A DNA stretch of 64,000 nt from Strigops habroptila (GCF_004027225.2 NC_044277.2:85572283-85636282); one strand, 5' to 3'; shown: positions 14,924 through 27,717, numbered from the stretch's first letter. Notes: generated by a model not told the origin, from the sequence alone. A program made the numbers and translations.

Positions 14924-14979
14924 GCTTAGGTGGGAAATAAGATGAACACCTAAACTTGCGAGCTTAGGTGGGAAATAAG
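14924..14979. repeat. Short direct repeat, 18 bp, two copies
   Basis: The 18-mer GCTTAGGTGGGAAATAAG occurs at 14924-14941 and again, identical, at 14962-14979, a 38-bp offset. This is a local duplication in the EXOC2 intron. Confidence 0.9.
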
Positions 14980-16762
14980 TATTATTCCTTGGAACCACAG
15001 ACCCTCTTACACAACCCACCAGTTTCAGTCTTTATGCATTCCATCTTTTCACTTGTCTCCTTAAGAATGCTTCGTCCCAGCTCAGCCTGCTGGCCCCTTT
15101 GCAGCACACACACACTTGCCCTCTCTGCGCTTTCATTACAGCTCCCCAGCTGTACCAGGGTTTTAGTGAGATGCTTCATTAAAGAACAATCAGTTGGGGC
15201 AAAGAAATGCTGCTTAGTTTATGAGTGAAAATTTGATTAGTAAACATGCTCTGGCAGTGCTCAAGTATCCATAGATAAGGGAGACCATCAAAGTCTTAAT
15301 CTTATGTGGCATTTGTGCAAAAGTAAAAAAACACACAGTTTCCACATGAAAGATCGTATGTCACAAGATGAGGCTGGTAGACGCTAAAAGCTGAATACCA
15401 CATAGGTTTGTAGACCAAAATCAACACTTTGCACCCTGAGGTTAACTGCAAACCAGCTCTCAAGTTTGCCCTGTATTACTTGATGTGATTTGCATACCAC
15501 TCTTCAGTGCCTGGTCATGTTTATTTGCTTCTGGGATGTGGTACAAATTTTGTCCTCTTGATGGGAAGACTGCTGAGGATTTAAACAGGGACAGAGTGAA
15601 GTAAAAGGAGGGAAACACTAGAGGAAAAAGGAGTTTTCACAGGTGTTGCATTTCCACACACACCTGTGATCTTTTGGTGTGGTTCAAGTACTGGTGTGTA
15701 GCATTCTGCGTTTTGCAGGGTACAGGAGAGGAAAAAATTAAGTCAGTTTCATAAAATTTCTGGTATTGCTCTATTTCTCCTTCCCTCCCTTGCTTGTTGC
15801 AAAAAAACACTAAGATAACAAGAACTTAAAAGCTTGCAGCCAGGTGTACTATGCCGTTTGGCTTGTTGTTGGTTTGATTGAAATGGAAAGAGTGACTGAG
15901 ATTTTTCAAGGAAGATAATAAAGAGTGAGAAAAGGTGTTAGAGATGTTTTGGAATGTGTGGGGAAAGGCTTGTATTTTTCTTTACCTTTTTCAGTTATTT
16001 GCATCTCTTCCAGGATGAAAATAGAACATTCCTCCTAAAAAGGTCTTAGTTCTTTTGTATGTTCAGAAACCAAACTGCTTTTAGTGAGAGCAGTAAAATC
16101 TTCATGTTCACCTCTTCACTATGAACTTTTGAAACAGAGTCTGTCTTGATACAGAAGTCTGGGTGCAAAAGAGATCAGCTACATCCTGACTGCATGTTGG
16201 AACAAGAGTCACTGTTCAACATCTTTCCTTCCACTTTCCACCAAGCACCCTTGCTTCCAGGTGGAAGACAGGAGACCCATAATGCCCTTCAGGAAGCATC
16301 CTTTAATCTAAGCTCCAGGCTGCATCACATAGCACAGTGCAGGCACAGGTGATAAAAGTGTTCAACCTCGTGCAAAGGGGTCCTGTGATCCTTTTGTCCT
16401 ACTCTTTTTATAAAATGTTTGTCCATAATTGCCTAAGTAAGAAAGAATGAGTGTTTCCTTTTAGATCTTGAGGTGAGTTGTGGGACCAGTGATTGAAAAA
16501 AAAACGAGTACAACCGAAATAGCAGTTATGAGACACTATTCTCCCATAGAATAACTCATTTTGATGTTCTTTGGTAACTCCTTTTGAAGCCGTTGTTCGT
16601 AGCAGGATTAAGTTGCTGCATTGGTGTTATCTGAGCAAAGATGGAGCAAGTAAGATAAACTGAAGGTCCACTTTGTAATTTTTATAACAGCAACCTTAAT
16701 CACACTGTGATCTCTGAGCTGTGTGGTCTCACCAGTCTTTGTTTACAATTCCCCAAATCGGA

Positions 16763-17050
16763 GAGAGACTTTTTAGCAGGGCCTGTTGCGATAGGATGAG
16801 GGGTAATGTTTTAAACTAAAAGAGGGAAGATTCGGGCTGGTTGAGACAAAGCAATTTTTTTAAATGAGGGTGGTAAGATACTGGCACAGGTTACCCACAG
16901 AGATGGTAGATGCACCATCCCTGGAGACATTCAAGGCCAGGCTGGATGTGGTTCTGGGCAACCTGATCTAGATGAAGATGTCCCTGCTCATTGCAGGGAG
17001 ATTGGACTAGAGGACCTTTGAAGGTCCCAAACTATTCTGTGATTCTATGA
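16763..17050 (+). mobile_element. CR1 LINE 3' fragment, + orientation
   Basis: About 290 bp matching the 3' UTR region of avian CR1. Recognisable parts in order are the 'gacttttta..agggcctgt..gatagga' start, the 'gagggtggt..gatactgg..acaggtt.ccca' block, 'ccatccctggagacattcaa', the 'ctggatgtggttctgggcaacctg' block, 'ggactagaggacctttgaagg' and a short tail of the ATTCTGTG/ATTCTATG type. It is 5'-truncated and diverged, with an internal deletion in the middle. It sits in the EXOC2 intron in the same orientation as the gene. Confidence 0.88.
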
Positions 17051-18070
17051 ATTGTGATCTTTTACTGTCAATTAGATATCCCGAAGGGAGTGATGGGGTC
17101 ATTGCGCTTTCTCTGGTTCGTGCTAGAGTAATTGGAATCAGAAGCTGAGGTCATGTGGATCCGTAACACTCATTATGCTGTGTTGCACTTCCAACACTTA
17201 TGCGTGCTCTAATGTGTTAAACTATTTCTAATTTGCCTTTGCTTACAAAGTGAAGTGCCCAGAAAAGCAAATGAGGCAATTTCAGATTTTTGCCTATTTT
17301 AAATCTTGCACAACTGGAGTCCGAGTCTGGGAAGTTATTCCAGAGTTACAGGAGCGTAGTGGATTAAGAGACAATCCTCACTAAAACATACCCTGCTGGA
17401 TGTGCTTCTGTTTAGAATTTCCTTTTTAGTATAAATTGACAAGCATTTCATATGCTTGGTAAATAAAATGCTTATTTGATTTCTCCATCTTCCCCAAGAG
17501 GAAATATCTACAAAGGCATGACATCTTCCATAAACTGCAATGAGTAATATCTTCTGAACCACTTTCAGAGAAACACATCCTTGCTATTTCTATCTATAAT
17601 AGTAGTTAACAGTCAGAGAAGCTGATAAAATAGTAAGATCTTCTTGAAAATTGTTGTGCAAACAAAACGCCTTGTCTTTGTCTTCTCTGTTTCTTTAGAA
17701 CTTACTGAGCTGTAGTGGATGTTTTATGCAATGTTATGTGTATTCTAGCAAGACTTCCAGAATCTATTTTTAATAATTCCAGGTTTTTGTGAAATTGCAA
17801 AGTTGGTGAAATTAGGTTTCAGGAGAAGAATACTGAAATGGGAACCTACTGGCTTTTTTTTAACCTTTTGCTGTAAGGAAATGTGCCTTTCTCCATTTGA
17901 TTTGAAAAAGGAAATAGACTGGTTGTGTGGCTATAGGACTTTCTCTTTCTGTCTCTGATTGCAAAAGTGCTAGTAAAAGAATGAAAATAAAAAGTACAGT
18001 ATTGAACTGTAGAATATTATGGCTTTGAAACAACAGAATGAAAGTAATTATCTTGTTTGCTTTGTTTCAG

Positions 18071-18126
18071 GTGTCAGAAACTATTTGAAAGAAGCATTAG
18101 TCAATATCATTGCTGTGCATGCAGAG
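18071..18126 (+). CDS. EXOC2: EXOC2 coding exon (fifth from the end)
   Basis: A 56-bp exon after a good acceptor (pyrimidine-rich tract ending TTTCAG) and before donor GTGAGA. It starts with two bases of a split codon and then reads [18 protein letters not shown], a very conserved EXOC2 segment, ending in phase 0. A different frame through the same bases stays open for 64 codons but matches nothing, so the frame given here is chosen by homology and by its fit to the next exon. Confidence 0.93.
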
Positions 18127-20486
18127 GTGAGAAAAACTTCACATTATTTCATGCTTACCTTTATATGTGTAATTTCAGTGTATTTTGTATGGTAAATATG
18201 GCTTTCATCACCCCCGAAAATTGTACCTCTGTTTCAGTGTCTTCATTATAGATAAAAGTGCTTTTGAGTCAAGTTTAGCCAACCAAGTATGCCGCTGCTA
18301 TTCTTAAGTGCAGAAGGAGATGAACAGTTCCTGTTTATCCTCAGTAACACTCCATTGCACTTTTTTGTTGCCACCATCTGGTGAAGAGGAAAGCCAAAGT
18401 ATAAGGCTCAATTCTTCCCTTTTCATGCAGATAAATTTATAGAGAGAAAGATATATAGATAGTAATGATGCTCACTTTCTCTGAATAACTTTATTTTCCA
18501 CAACATAGGAAAGTGAGCTTGTGCTTTGCTTTGGAAGAAATGTTCAACATATGCCACTCAGAGTGAAAAGGCAATATGTCGTTCTTGTGCATAGAATAAA
18601 AAAAGTGAAAACTTAAAACCAGAAGGTCTTATAGTCTCTGTACAGCACAAATGCTGTTTGAAATGTTTAGGTAGGTAATGGCTTATGATAGGGAGTGAAT
18701 ATTAAAAGTAAAATATTATTATTAAAATAATATGCTAGCAGAGCTGGAATTGTTTGGCTTTTTGTGATAATATGCAGGAATTTTCTGTAGTCCTTTAAAT
18801 TACAGCCTCTGTTCTACATACTCCTTCGTTCAAATCATCAAAGAGTGTTACCAGATTACTATTGCTCCTGGTATAAGCATTGGTAGTGATAACACTCTCA
18901 CCTTTCAAAATACCACAAGTACAGCTGCTTTCCTTTTTCCATCTAATTAAAATCTGATGAGATTCACTTGAGGTTTTTGTTTATTTTATTCCTCCTTAAA
19001 TTATAAGGATTCATATAAACGAAAATATTTTCAGAAAAATTAAATATTGCTTGCAATATTTTGTTATTCATTTTCAGTATTTAGTTACAGCAGTTTTCAC
19101 AGAAGCACTGCTGATTTTATCAAATGCTTCCAAACGAGGGCATAAGCAACACCAAAAATATATACCAGCATGACATTTGTTTTTAATGTTGGTTTTCAGT
19201 GTAGTGAAAATTAATAAAAATGAAAATGAGAGGTTTTTTCTTTAAAAAAATTGAAAGACATTTGTGACTTATTGAGCTGATGCTGTAAACATGCACACTT
19301 GTTAAAATACTGCAGCAGAAAGGTGCACTGTCTCGCTGACTTCACTGAGACTGATACTGATTTTGTCCCAAATAGCATTGCCTCAAATTTCTAGATGTGA
19401 AATATTGCAAAAATATGAAAACATGTGTCAAGATGAAACTCCCATTTCCACTGTTTTCAGGTGAAATTCTGTAAGCTGGGTCGGATTTAAATTTAGTTAG
19501 CAAGACTGCAAGTTTCTGTAGTTTGAAACAGCAAAAATTAACCATCAGCTGAACAACAAGCATGGACTGTAATGGAAAGAACATTGTTTCTGTACCTTTG
19601 AATTCAAATTTAACTGAACTCAAAATAAGGGCTTCTTGTTGCAAAGTTGTGATGATTCATCGTTGCTGAGAATTTTTTTTCCTGGATTCTGTATAGTAAC
19701 TTCAAGAGTGCTTGTTGTGGGCACCAATATTCTCTTCTTAGTAGAAGATTTTTGGGTGTGTTCCTGGTATGTTTGTGTTGAATTGCTCAGCAATATTGGC
19801 TGCTGAATAAGATAACCCCTTCCCAAATTGTTGTTGGTTGGGGTTTTTTTTTTTCTTACCGTGCAGCTAACTATGTCACTTACTTAGCTTTTGTGAGTCA
19901 AAACAGTTAAAACAGGCTGCATGTTTGAATTAGTGATGCTAACAGCTCATAACTCACGTATATACAGTCAGTGTATTTAGCCTGTGGTGCAGACCTGCCT
20001 TTTGGAATGGTCAGCTTTATGGGATCCCTAATACATAATTCATTACTTAAATCACTGGAAGCTGTGTAGGAATCTTGGGGGTTTTAAAATCCCCTCCCCC
20101 CCCCCCCAGTTTACTTTTACACGCATGTATTAATACATCTTCTGTCAATTACTGCATTTCCTTGTCACACATGAGCTCTAAACTTCATGAAAAGCAAAGG
20201 TATTCTAGCAAAAAAACATTCCACTACGTAATTTTTAAAATAATTTTAAAGCAGAAATGGGGAGTGGGGTGTGTTAGAAATTCTGTGTAGTTCATTTGCC
20301 TTCTTCCACCACTCCAATCACATAATCTTCAGTTCCTTGTGTCATCATCTCCTCCAGCCCTGTGCAGCTTTATTGTCACCTTTAAGTCTTGACACAAGTT
20401 CAATCTGTCTAACCTACAATCTCACTTCCTCCTATATTCCAACCTCTCAGCCTGCATTTTCCCCAATTCTGTCTAGAAAAATCATA

Positions 20487-20522
<36 letters not shown>

Positions 20523-23500
20523 CACCAACAATTTTTCGGTTCCTTAAGGTTCCCTTTAAGGAAGATCAGGTTTTTCATGCTTTGCATCAGGCAGAGACCT
20601 AATGCTTAATTGTGTGTTGCTCTTGCGTTGCAGTTGGTATTCTGAACCTCAGATGGAGGGTCCAAGTATCACTTTAAAGAGGTATACAAATAAGCAGTTA
20701 AAAATATAGTCTTGATGCATGGAAGAAAAAAAAAAGGAGAGGTGTAATGTTTTTGCCAGGGAAATAATAAATAGCATTAACGGAAGAATCCATTACAGTT
20801 CTGTAGTCTCAAGCCCTTTCAAAGGCTTATCTCTGCCACAGACAAACAGACACTAGTTATTTGACAGTGGTCAAATATAAAGGATTCCAGAAGAAATAGC
20901 AAAATATGTGGGGAAAAACGTGGCTGAATGTGTAATTGGGTCAGTCAGTCACACAACCCTGAATTAAAGATGCTATCTACAAAACAACAGTCTATGTACA
21001 GCCACCCGACTACTTGCATCCACCAGACAAGAGCACATGTTTTAAGGTTTAGCTGCTTTTAGACATTGTAAGAAAGTTGTCATTATCACATATCATATAC
21101 CTATTGACAGAGGTGAATTGTCAAAGTGCAAGCAAGTATCAAAAGAAATCCTTCGTATTCCATTTGCTTTTGAAATTTTTTTGTCCATTTATAAAAATGA
21201 AGTGGTCCTTTCAATCAAAGTGTCTAGTGCTTTTTACTGAAATGTTACCATAGAAAATATTTCTGTTAATATAGCTATTGTGCTCATAATTCTTCTTTTA
21301 TAAAAATCAGGTGTTTACAATTTCCAAAGACTTAGTTCCTCGGGTAATGTCAAGGGTTGTAGAAGCAGTCTCTGAAGAACTGAGTCGACTGATGCAGTGT
21401 GTTTCGTCCTTCAGCAAAAATGGAGCTTTACAGGTACCTGAATACTTTGTACTGGCAAACATCTGAATCTATAAAACAGAGCAGAGAGAGATGCAATCTG
21501 TGTATTTGTTAAATTTACTGCAGCAGTGAAAGCAAGGAGATAAAAAGGATTAGTATACAACCTATTACATTTGTGGATAAATATCCATTCAGATAATAAT
21601 GGTTCTGGGTTTGACTATGTTTTAGTGTTGATTTTGTGTCTGAATGCATAAAAGTTTACCTATATCCTATGAGATAAAAAGCATCATAATGGTATCTGTT
21701 TGAAACGTCATTAAATACTGTCTTTGGCCTGTCATCAAAAAATTACTTTAGAGAAAAAAACAATTTTGTGATATTTTGAGACTTTAAAATCTTGAAAATA
21801 TGATGCAGTAGGATCTTGCAAGTCATTGCAAAACTAGTAACTTGCGTGTTATGCTATTTCTACATTAGCACTTAGTTGCCACATGGATAGAACAGATACT
21901 CTTACACTGCACTCTTAATTTACAGTTAGATTGCTAGCTCTAAGTGCTATTGGATAAGTTTAAAAGGACTCCAAGAAAAAAAAACTTTTTAAATCCCTTT
22001 GAGTTAATGATTGCAATGGCTGTAACAGGCAAGAAGAGCAAACTCCCAATTTTCATTGTACATGCAGCATTCTTGCATTATGATAGGAAAATAATTTTGC
22101 AATTGCAAGCCTTATTTTCCAGTTTCTGGTAGCAATTGTTTTGGACAGAATTAATGTAAGATCACAGCCAAATAAGACTGACTGTCTATTTAAAACCAAA
22201 TCAATGAATAGCAACAAAGCCACCCATATATTGCTTTTGTTTGACTAGACAGCCTGCTGTATGAACTTGCTGCCTAAACCCATGGCTGAAAGGATTTTCT
22301 CTCCCTGCTGTAAATTAGTCACTCATGGTCATTTTGTATTCCTCTGAACATATAAAATCCGGGCAGAAGCAGCAGTGAGAGAGTGATCCAAGCCTGGTCA
22401 GACTGATCAAAAAAACCCCATTCCCCAAAAGAGCGTGAATCTGTATTCCCACATCCCATGACCCACAGTTTTGGAGGTTTTGCCCTACCACCATGTTTAT
22501 TTAGGCTGTGGTACTTGAGAAAGCGACACTTCCCCCTAGTACTCCTACCTCCTAAAATGTAGGAAAGACTCCAGAATCTTATGTGTAGGACTTTGAGAAG
22601 TCCAAGGCTGTTCAATTTGGAGCACCATACAAAAAGAGGTGAAACATCCTGTGGAGAGAAAAGCATTGCTTAGAAGTATAAAATTGGTGAGTGGCTATGT
22701 CGTATTTTGTGCCAGAAAGTTCTGTCACTAAAAAAGTATAAATCTCAGCTGGTTTCCTACCTAGAGGAGAGATGAGGGGAAGACTTGAAATCAAAAGCCT
22801 TTCATTAGAACTGGAATTAGATGTGTGTGTTGCATTATAAAATGTTTTATTTTGGAAGCTTAATGTCATATTAGTTGTGTCTAAATGTTTCTGTAATAGC
22901 TAACTGAATTATAGTTTATGATGAACAAGAACAGAATATAAACTTGGATGAAGTTCACTTTGTATTTTTAAATGAAATTTCTGAAAGTATTGATCACATG
23001 CCGAATGTTTTTATTTCATATAAAATCTGTGATGATTGCTTTTTAAAGACTAAAGGACAATCTATGAAATTTGTTTAATCTTTTAGTTTGTTTTCCATCA
23101 TAGTTTACCTAGGTGAAAATTAATACCTAGACACGCAGTACAGTGCAGGACTTGTGTGCCTGCCAGGTGACAGACAAGAAGCAAAGCAAAGCCATTCTAC
23201 TTCCTCATCGGATGGGGAAAAAAAAATAAATAAATTTTTTTTAAACAGGAAAACCAAGAATAAAATGTGTATTGACAGATTTTTATACTCTTGTGTTTCC
23301 TTCCTCCCTAGCCAAGGTGTGCTGTGAGAAGTTAAGCTCATTGTTTCAATGTAAAAAAAAAAAAAAAAAAAAAAAAACCACAAAAAAAACACAACCAAAA
23401 AAAACCAACCAAAACTTACCAGGTAGACAAATTATGGTTGCCTCCTTCTGTCTTTTTATCCAGAACAGAAAAGATGGAACAGAACTGAAGATTTATTACT

Positions 23501-26500
23501 GTTACTGACAGACAAACCAATGTTTATGGACTACCATGTAGTGAGCATGCAAACAGTTTGACTTGAATAAAAAGTATGAAGTAGTTCCTTTTAGCAGTCT
23601 CCTGACACAGCAGCATAGCAAAGAAGAATACAGGAAACAAACTGTTAAAAGCCAAGGCTGATTACAACTGCAGCATGCAATAATATTTGCCTCTAAAAAT
23701 AATGACACTTTGGAATACTGGTATTCACTTGATGAAAGGACATTGTGTCCTTGTTTCAATATTTGTATTTCTGTCTTTAGGCAAGACTTGAAATCTGTGC
23801 ATTGAGAGATACCGTGGCCATATACCTAACGCCTGAAAGCAAGTAAGATGTGCTGTAATGCCTGTTTTTCAATGTAATGGAATTCTTGGTAAACATGGAA
23901 AAGCACGTAATGTAAATTAAAGGTTAAGAAATTTGCTTCAAATAGAATATGTGGTATACTAGGTAAATATATGAAAACCAGATTACTAACAAGGATTATC
24001 AGTTGAAAGAAAATTACTTTTTGGGGTTTTTTTTACTTGAATTTTTAAACACAAGCTAGAATTTGCCACTCAGAAAAGTACAACTTTGTAACAGCAGTAC
24101 AGCTGCTGAGGAAAATTATGCTAAAACAAGACAAAAGCAAATGTTGCTGAGTTTTATCCAGTTTTTCACAGCAATCTCATAAAGTTCACAGCAAAGAAGC
24201 TGCCAGATACTGACAGGAGAACTAGAACTATGGAGAACTAGGGCAAGCATTAGCAGCATCAGTCATCGATGCAGTCAAGGCATGTAAAAGCAGACTGTGA
24301 TAACTGTCAGCAGTTTTGAGTTAAGTTGGTTGACTGAAATTTTTATATGATTAGATTGGGGATTATATGGGCAGGTTCATTAACTATTTGAATTACCTAC
24401 ACATCTGTTAGGATTGGCATTAAATGTTGCTACAGATGGCAATTTGGTCACCTTACCTAATCAATATTTTGTAGGAGACATTGCAGGACTTGAAGGCCTG
24501 ATGTGTTTTCAGTGTTACCAGTAGCGTCCTGTGGTGTCACTGCATTACATTTCAAAAGACTTGCTTCCCTATTCTGAGTGTCTTGACAGTAGTGAAGACC
24601 TCTAAATGATAACTACTTGGCACTGGCTCAAATTGAGTAAAATGGAAGGGGTATTATCTCTAATTGGCATGGCATAAAGCACAGTGAACCCTGGAAGCTG
24701 GAACTTCATAGATGCCTTTTTATCCCTGGCGTGTTACTAGTAGTCGTTGTACAAATGACCATATTAATCTTTTGCTGACAAGATTATACCTATCTGTGGA
24801 GGTTCTGCGTTGTTCCCTGCACTTTTGTTCCACATCTGTTGCCCAGAGGGGGATGGAAACCCGGTCTTTGGAGTTACTCAAAACTTAACTGGATAATGCC
24901 CCAAGAAACCTCCTCTAACCTCAAAGTTAGACCTACTTTGTATCTGTAATTCTTGAAGAGTACATGACATCAAACACAGTTTCAAATCAGATGCTGATTG
25001 AACATTTCCTGTTGATGTATGCTATACATCACATTAGGAGTGCCAAGAGACCTGCTTGAACCCATGACCACTTTATGTTCAATTTGCACATGAATGTCAG
25101 GTCTCGAGTTAATATTTTGTTAATTCATTGAAATAAGAGTTGATAAAATCTAGCATATCTCCACAAATTTATAGAGAGAAATTGTTAATGCTGAGACTTG
25201 TACCAGTGGCATATGAGTATTTTTTTTCTCCTTGCAGCTCGAGCTTTAAGCAAGCTTTGGAAGCCTTGCCTCAGCTCTCAAGTGGAACTGACAAAAAGTG
25301 AGTATAATATACCGTCTTTGTCTTCTTTCTGGTCTCTGGAGATACTGCTGTTTAGTCTTGTATCAGAACTTTGTTATAAGAGGGTTGACATTCGCTGTAT
25401 TTGAACCTTCTGAATTACAGAGCAGAAGCCTCTTTGTACAGAGTTAAGAATAAGCTAAGTCCTTGTTCATCACGGCCAGTTAAATTACACAGAGGACCCA
25501 ATGGCTTTGTGGGATATCCCTCTTGCCCATACTAGTCTTACCAGTTCAATGTAGCTTTGTATTTATTTTGTAATTTCCATCTATTTTAGCCTTCCTTGTT
25601 AATCTTAAAGTTTCTGTGAGGTCCACTGTCTCATCTTACTGAATTTCAGAAGCAATAAAAAAAAATGGCCAATGAACAAAGTCCAAGCTTTTGCTAGCTG
25701 ATATATGCGGAAGTCTTAAAACTGGCCTGTTTCATTTTAAAAACAAATAAGGGTCTTTTTAACATCAGGATGAGGAGTTTTGGGTTCTTCCTTCCCCACT
25801 GTAGCAAACTTTGACAACCAAGCTGCTTTGCTGCATCCAACCTAGTATTTGGTAGTCTGTTTTACAAGCATAGCTTAATAAAGAGTAGTATGGTAAAACT
25901 AGGATGGATTGTAATGAGTATATTAGTGTAGGTTTTTTTGAACTTGAGATTGGTATTATGGTACTTTCAGGAACTCAACTGCATCAAATCAGTTTGCACT
26001 TAACAGTCAGAATTTGTTCTGTAGACACATGAAGAGACTGTTTCTGCAGCCTGTGGTCTGTGCCTTCTTCCAGATGTCCCCTGTCTATTAATTCAAACTT
26101 ACTCCTCACTAGCCACAGCAAGTCTCAAGATAACTTCTTCCCTTACTTGGCTCTTAACTTTATTAAGATAGGAATCAATTTTGAGTAAGGAGAGTTCTTT
26201 AAACTCAGACTTTCCACACCACCTGTAGAATTTTTTGTTTGTTTGTTTTTTCACTTAGTCACAAGTATTTGCTCTTTATGGGACAGATGAGAATCAAGAA
26301 CTGCATCATTTTTACATCTGCATCGGAGTTCTGAGCCCTAGACAGTGTAAAACGTGTTCTGTTTCCCAGGTTGTTACACCACAGTTGTCATTGTTCCAGG
26401 CAGCTCATTGTAATCTACAAGTATTTGTGTAAAATAACACAGATTTGTGCACTGATTTTAGAGCAGTTCATTCACAGTCATTACTATGATACTAAGTGAT

Positions 26501-27717
26501 GAATGTGGCCATAATCATCTTCCAGAGGACCTACTGAGGAAGCAGATACTGATTTTGTGGTTCAAGTTGTTGTTCTTGGGTTTGTTTGGTGGGAGGGTTT
26601 TTTGTTTTGTTGGGTTTTGGTTTTGTGGTGTTGGTTTTTTTTAACATACAGTACAATTTAGTCTGTTACTAGCTGTTCAATAATCACAGCTTGCCAAAAA
26701 GTTCAGGTGATACAGGTCTACCCTATCTAGCTTGGTTTTGAAACAGCAAAAAGTTCAGAGAACTCGTTCTTCCCTAGAATATGGGGAATATAAAACGCAT
26801 AGGCAAGACTGTAAAACTTCATAATACATCTCCACTGTTAAAATACAACACAAGATAGCCATCACATCCTTAGTCCTACACATCTAGTTTATGGATATAT
26901 AGATTTTATCAGCTGCACCAAGTACCTTCTTGGCAGCTACGTAGATGTAAGCGAACCATTGTTATGATCCAGAAAGAAGTCATACATAGTTTGTAATCTG
27001 TAAAGAACAAAAACACATAGTTGCCAGTGAATTAATGCTTCTCCTAGAATAGACATACTGTTTCTGATCTTTCAGCCATGATACTGAAGAGAAATTTGCA
27101 AAATACCTTCCAAAGACAAGTCTGAGAACTGAAATTTGCAGTTCAGCTACACACAAAAAGCCACAACCTTGATAAGGGGTACTTGGTTTTATGGTATATA
27201 GAATCATAGAATAGTTTGGGTTGGAAGGGACCTTAGAAGGTCATCTAGTCCAACTCCCAAATCTGACAGTTTCTGGATTTTCCTTACAGAATTATCTTAG
27301 ACACTCTCTCCCAGTCCTTCTGCCACTGTGTTTTGCAGATATGTTTCTCTCAAGAAGGCAATCTTTAACTGGAAGGAAAGCCATATAAAGGGCTATTTTA
27401 TTGCCTTGATAAAATCGCTGTGGCTAAGTCCCTTGTGACCACAGATCATCCTGACACACTTAGAATACTTCTAAATGCCTATAATATTCAGAGATTTGAA
27501 TAGATTCAACATTCGGCCCTTTATTTAAGCAGACGGTGTACTTGAAGTCACAGATGGAATAGCCAGAATTTGGGGTAATCGTTTTCAGAATCTGCCGAAG
27601 TTGTAACTATTTTCCTTTTACAGGTTACTAGAAGAGTTGCTAAACAAATTTAAAAGCAGCATGCACTTGCAGCTGACCTGTTTTCAAGCTTCTTCGTCAG
27701 CAATGATGAAAACATAG
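18071..27717 (+). CDS. EXOC2: EXOC2 (Sec5), exocyst complex component 2: last five coding exons
   Basis: Spliced 3' part of the gene for the exocyst subunit Sec5. The exocyst is an octamer that tethers secretory vesicles to the plasma membrane, and Sec5 is a Ral GTPase effector. Joining 18071-18126, 21311-21433, 23781-23842, 25238-25297 and 27624-27717 gives one open frame of about 131 residues with all phases compatible, and every junction has AG and GT. The product matches the C-terminal end of vertebrate EXOC2 as I know it, ending in SSAMMKT and a TAG stop. The human protein is about 924 residues, so roughly residues 794-924 are here: the C-terminal helical-rod region, without the N-terminal Ral-binding IPT domain. 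Upstream exons lie left of the window. The first exon's split codon needs a G from the missing upstream exon (Gly in human). The gene is convergent with IRF4. The identification is very secure; only the 3' UTR end is uncertain. Confidence 0.96.
18127..21310 (+). other. EXOC2: EXOC2 intron
   Basis: AT-rich intron of 3184 bp. It contains a C run at about 20096-20107 and a 29-bp T run at about 20490-20518. I see no further genes in it. Confidence 0.85.
20490..20518. repeat. Poly-T run (29 bp)
   Basis: Homopolymer T tract in an EXOC2 intron. It produces a spurious open frame with a poly-Phe stretch. Confidence 0.9.
21311..21433 (+). CDS. EXOC2: EXOC2 coding exon (fourth from the end)
   Basis: A 123-bp exon of exactly 41 codons, phase 0 to phase 0, flanked by acceptor AAATCAG and donor GTACCT. 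It starts [11 protein letters not shown], continues through [20 protein letters not shown] and is nearly identical to the human EXOC2 segment. It encodes alpha-helical C-terminal rod sequence. Confidence 0.95.
21434..23780 (+). other. EXOC2: EXOC2 intron
   Basis: Intron of 2347 bp with an A run at 23353-23377 followed by an A/C-rich stretch. A 115-codon open frame on the - strand (22319-22666) has no recognised homology and is not annotated as a gene. Confidence 0.85.
23353..23415. repeat. Poly-A run and A/C-rich simple repeat
   Basis: Twenty-five A in a row and then a degenerate CAAAA/CCAAAA-type stretch. This is low complexity within an EXOC2 intron. Confidence 0.85.
23781..23842 (+). CDS. 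EXOC2: EXOC2 coding exon (third from the end)
   Basis: A 62-bp exon (20 codons plus two bases) with acceptor CTGTCTTTAG and donor GTAAGA. It reads [20 protein letters not shown] and ends with AA of a split codon. The next exon supplies C, giving Asn where human EXOC2 has Lys; this is a small substitution exactly at the exon junction. Confidence 0.95.
23843..25237 (+). other. EXOC2: EXOC2 intron
   Basis: Intron of 1395 bp with AT-rich unique sequence. Nothing else is recognised. Confidence 0.85.
25238..25297 (+). CDS. EXOC2: EXOC2 coding exon (second from the end)
   Basis: A 60-bp exon with a strong acceptor (T-rich tract, CTTGCAG) and donor GTGAGT. It reads [19 protein letters not shown] after the split codon and ends with AA of a Lys codon completed by G in the terminal exon. 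Confidence 0.95.
25298..27623 (+). other. EXOC2: EXOC2 intron
   Basis: Last EXOC2 intron, 2326 bp. It holds a T/G-rich stretch at about 26590-26642 and a short CR1 3' end at 27201-27258. Confidence 0.85.
27201..27258 (-). mobile_element. CR1 LINE 3' end, - orientation
   Basis: Reads GAATCATAGAATAG, GGTTGGAAGGGACCTT and TCATCTAGTCCAACTCCC in order on the + strand, the reverse complement of the standard avian CR1 3' terminus. Only about 58 bp remain. It is antisense to EXOC2 in its last intron. Confidence 0.88.
27624..27717 (+). CDS. EXOC2: EXOC2 terminal coding exon with stop
   Basis: A 94-bp coding part of the last exon, after acceptor TTTCCTTTTACAG. It completes the split Lys codon, reads [20 protein letters not shown] and then [10 protein letters not shown], and ends in TAG at 27715-27717. 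This is the conserved C-terminus of vertebrate EXOC2. Confidence 0.96.

Larger units (their letters stand above)
1..18070 (+). other. EXOC2: Large EXOC2 intron (partial, 3' part)
   Basis: AT-rich sequence in which I searched by eye for the EXOC2 exon that should precede 18071 (the segment ending in FDWKDCLPPT in human) and did not find it. The simplest reading is that the whole stretch is one intron continuing left of the window. It holds a near-perfect hairpin at 2634-2714, a 38-bp T run at 4888-4925, a shorter T run at 6647-6669, a small direct repeat at 14924-14979 and a CR1 fragment at 16763-17050. Scattered short open frames, for example 7822-8106 on the - strand and 9392-9703 on the + strand, have no recognisable product. 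Confidence 0.75.
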
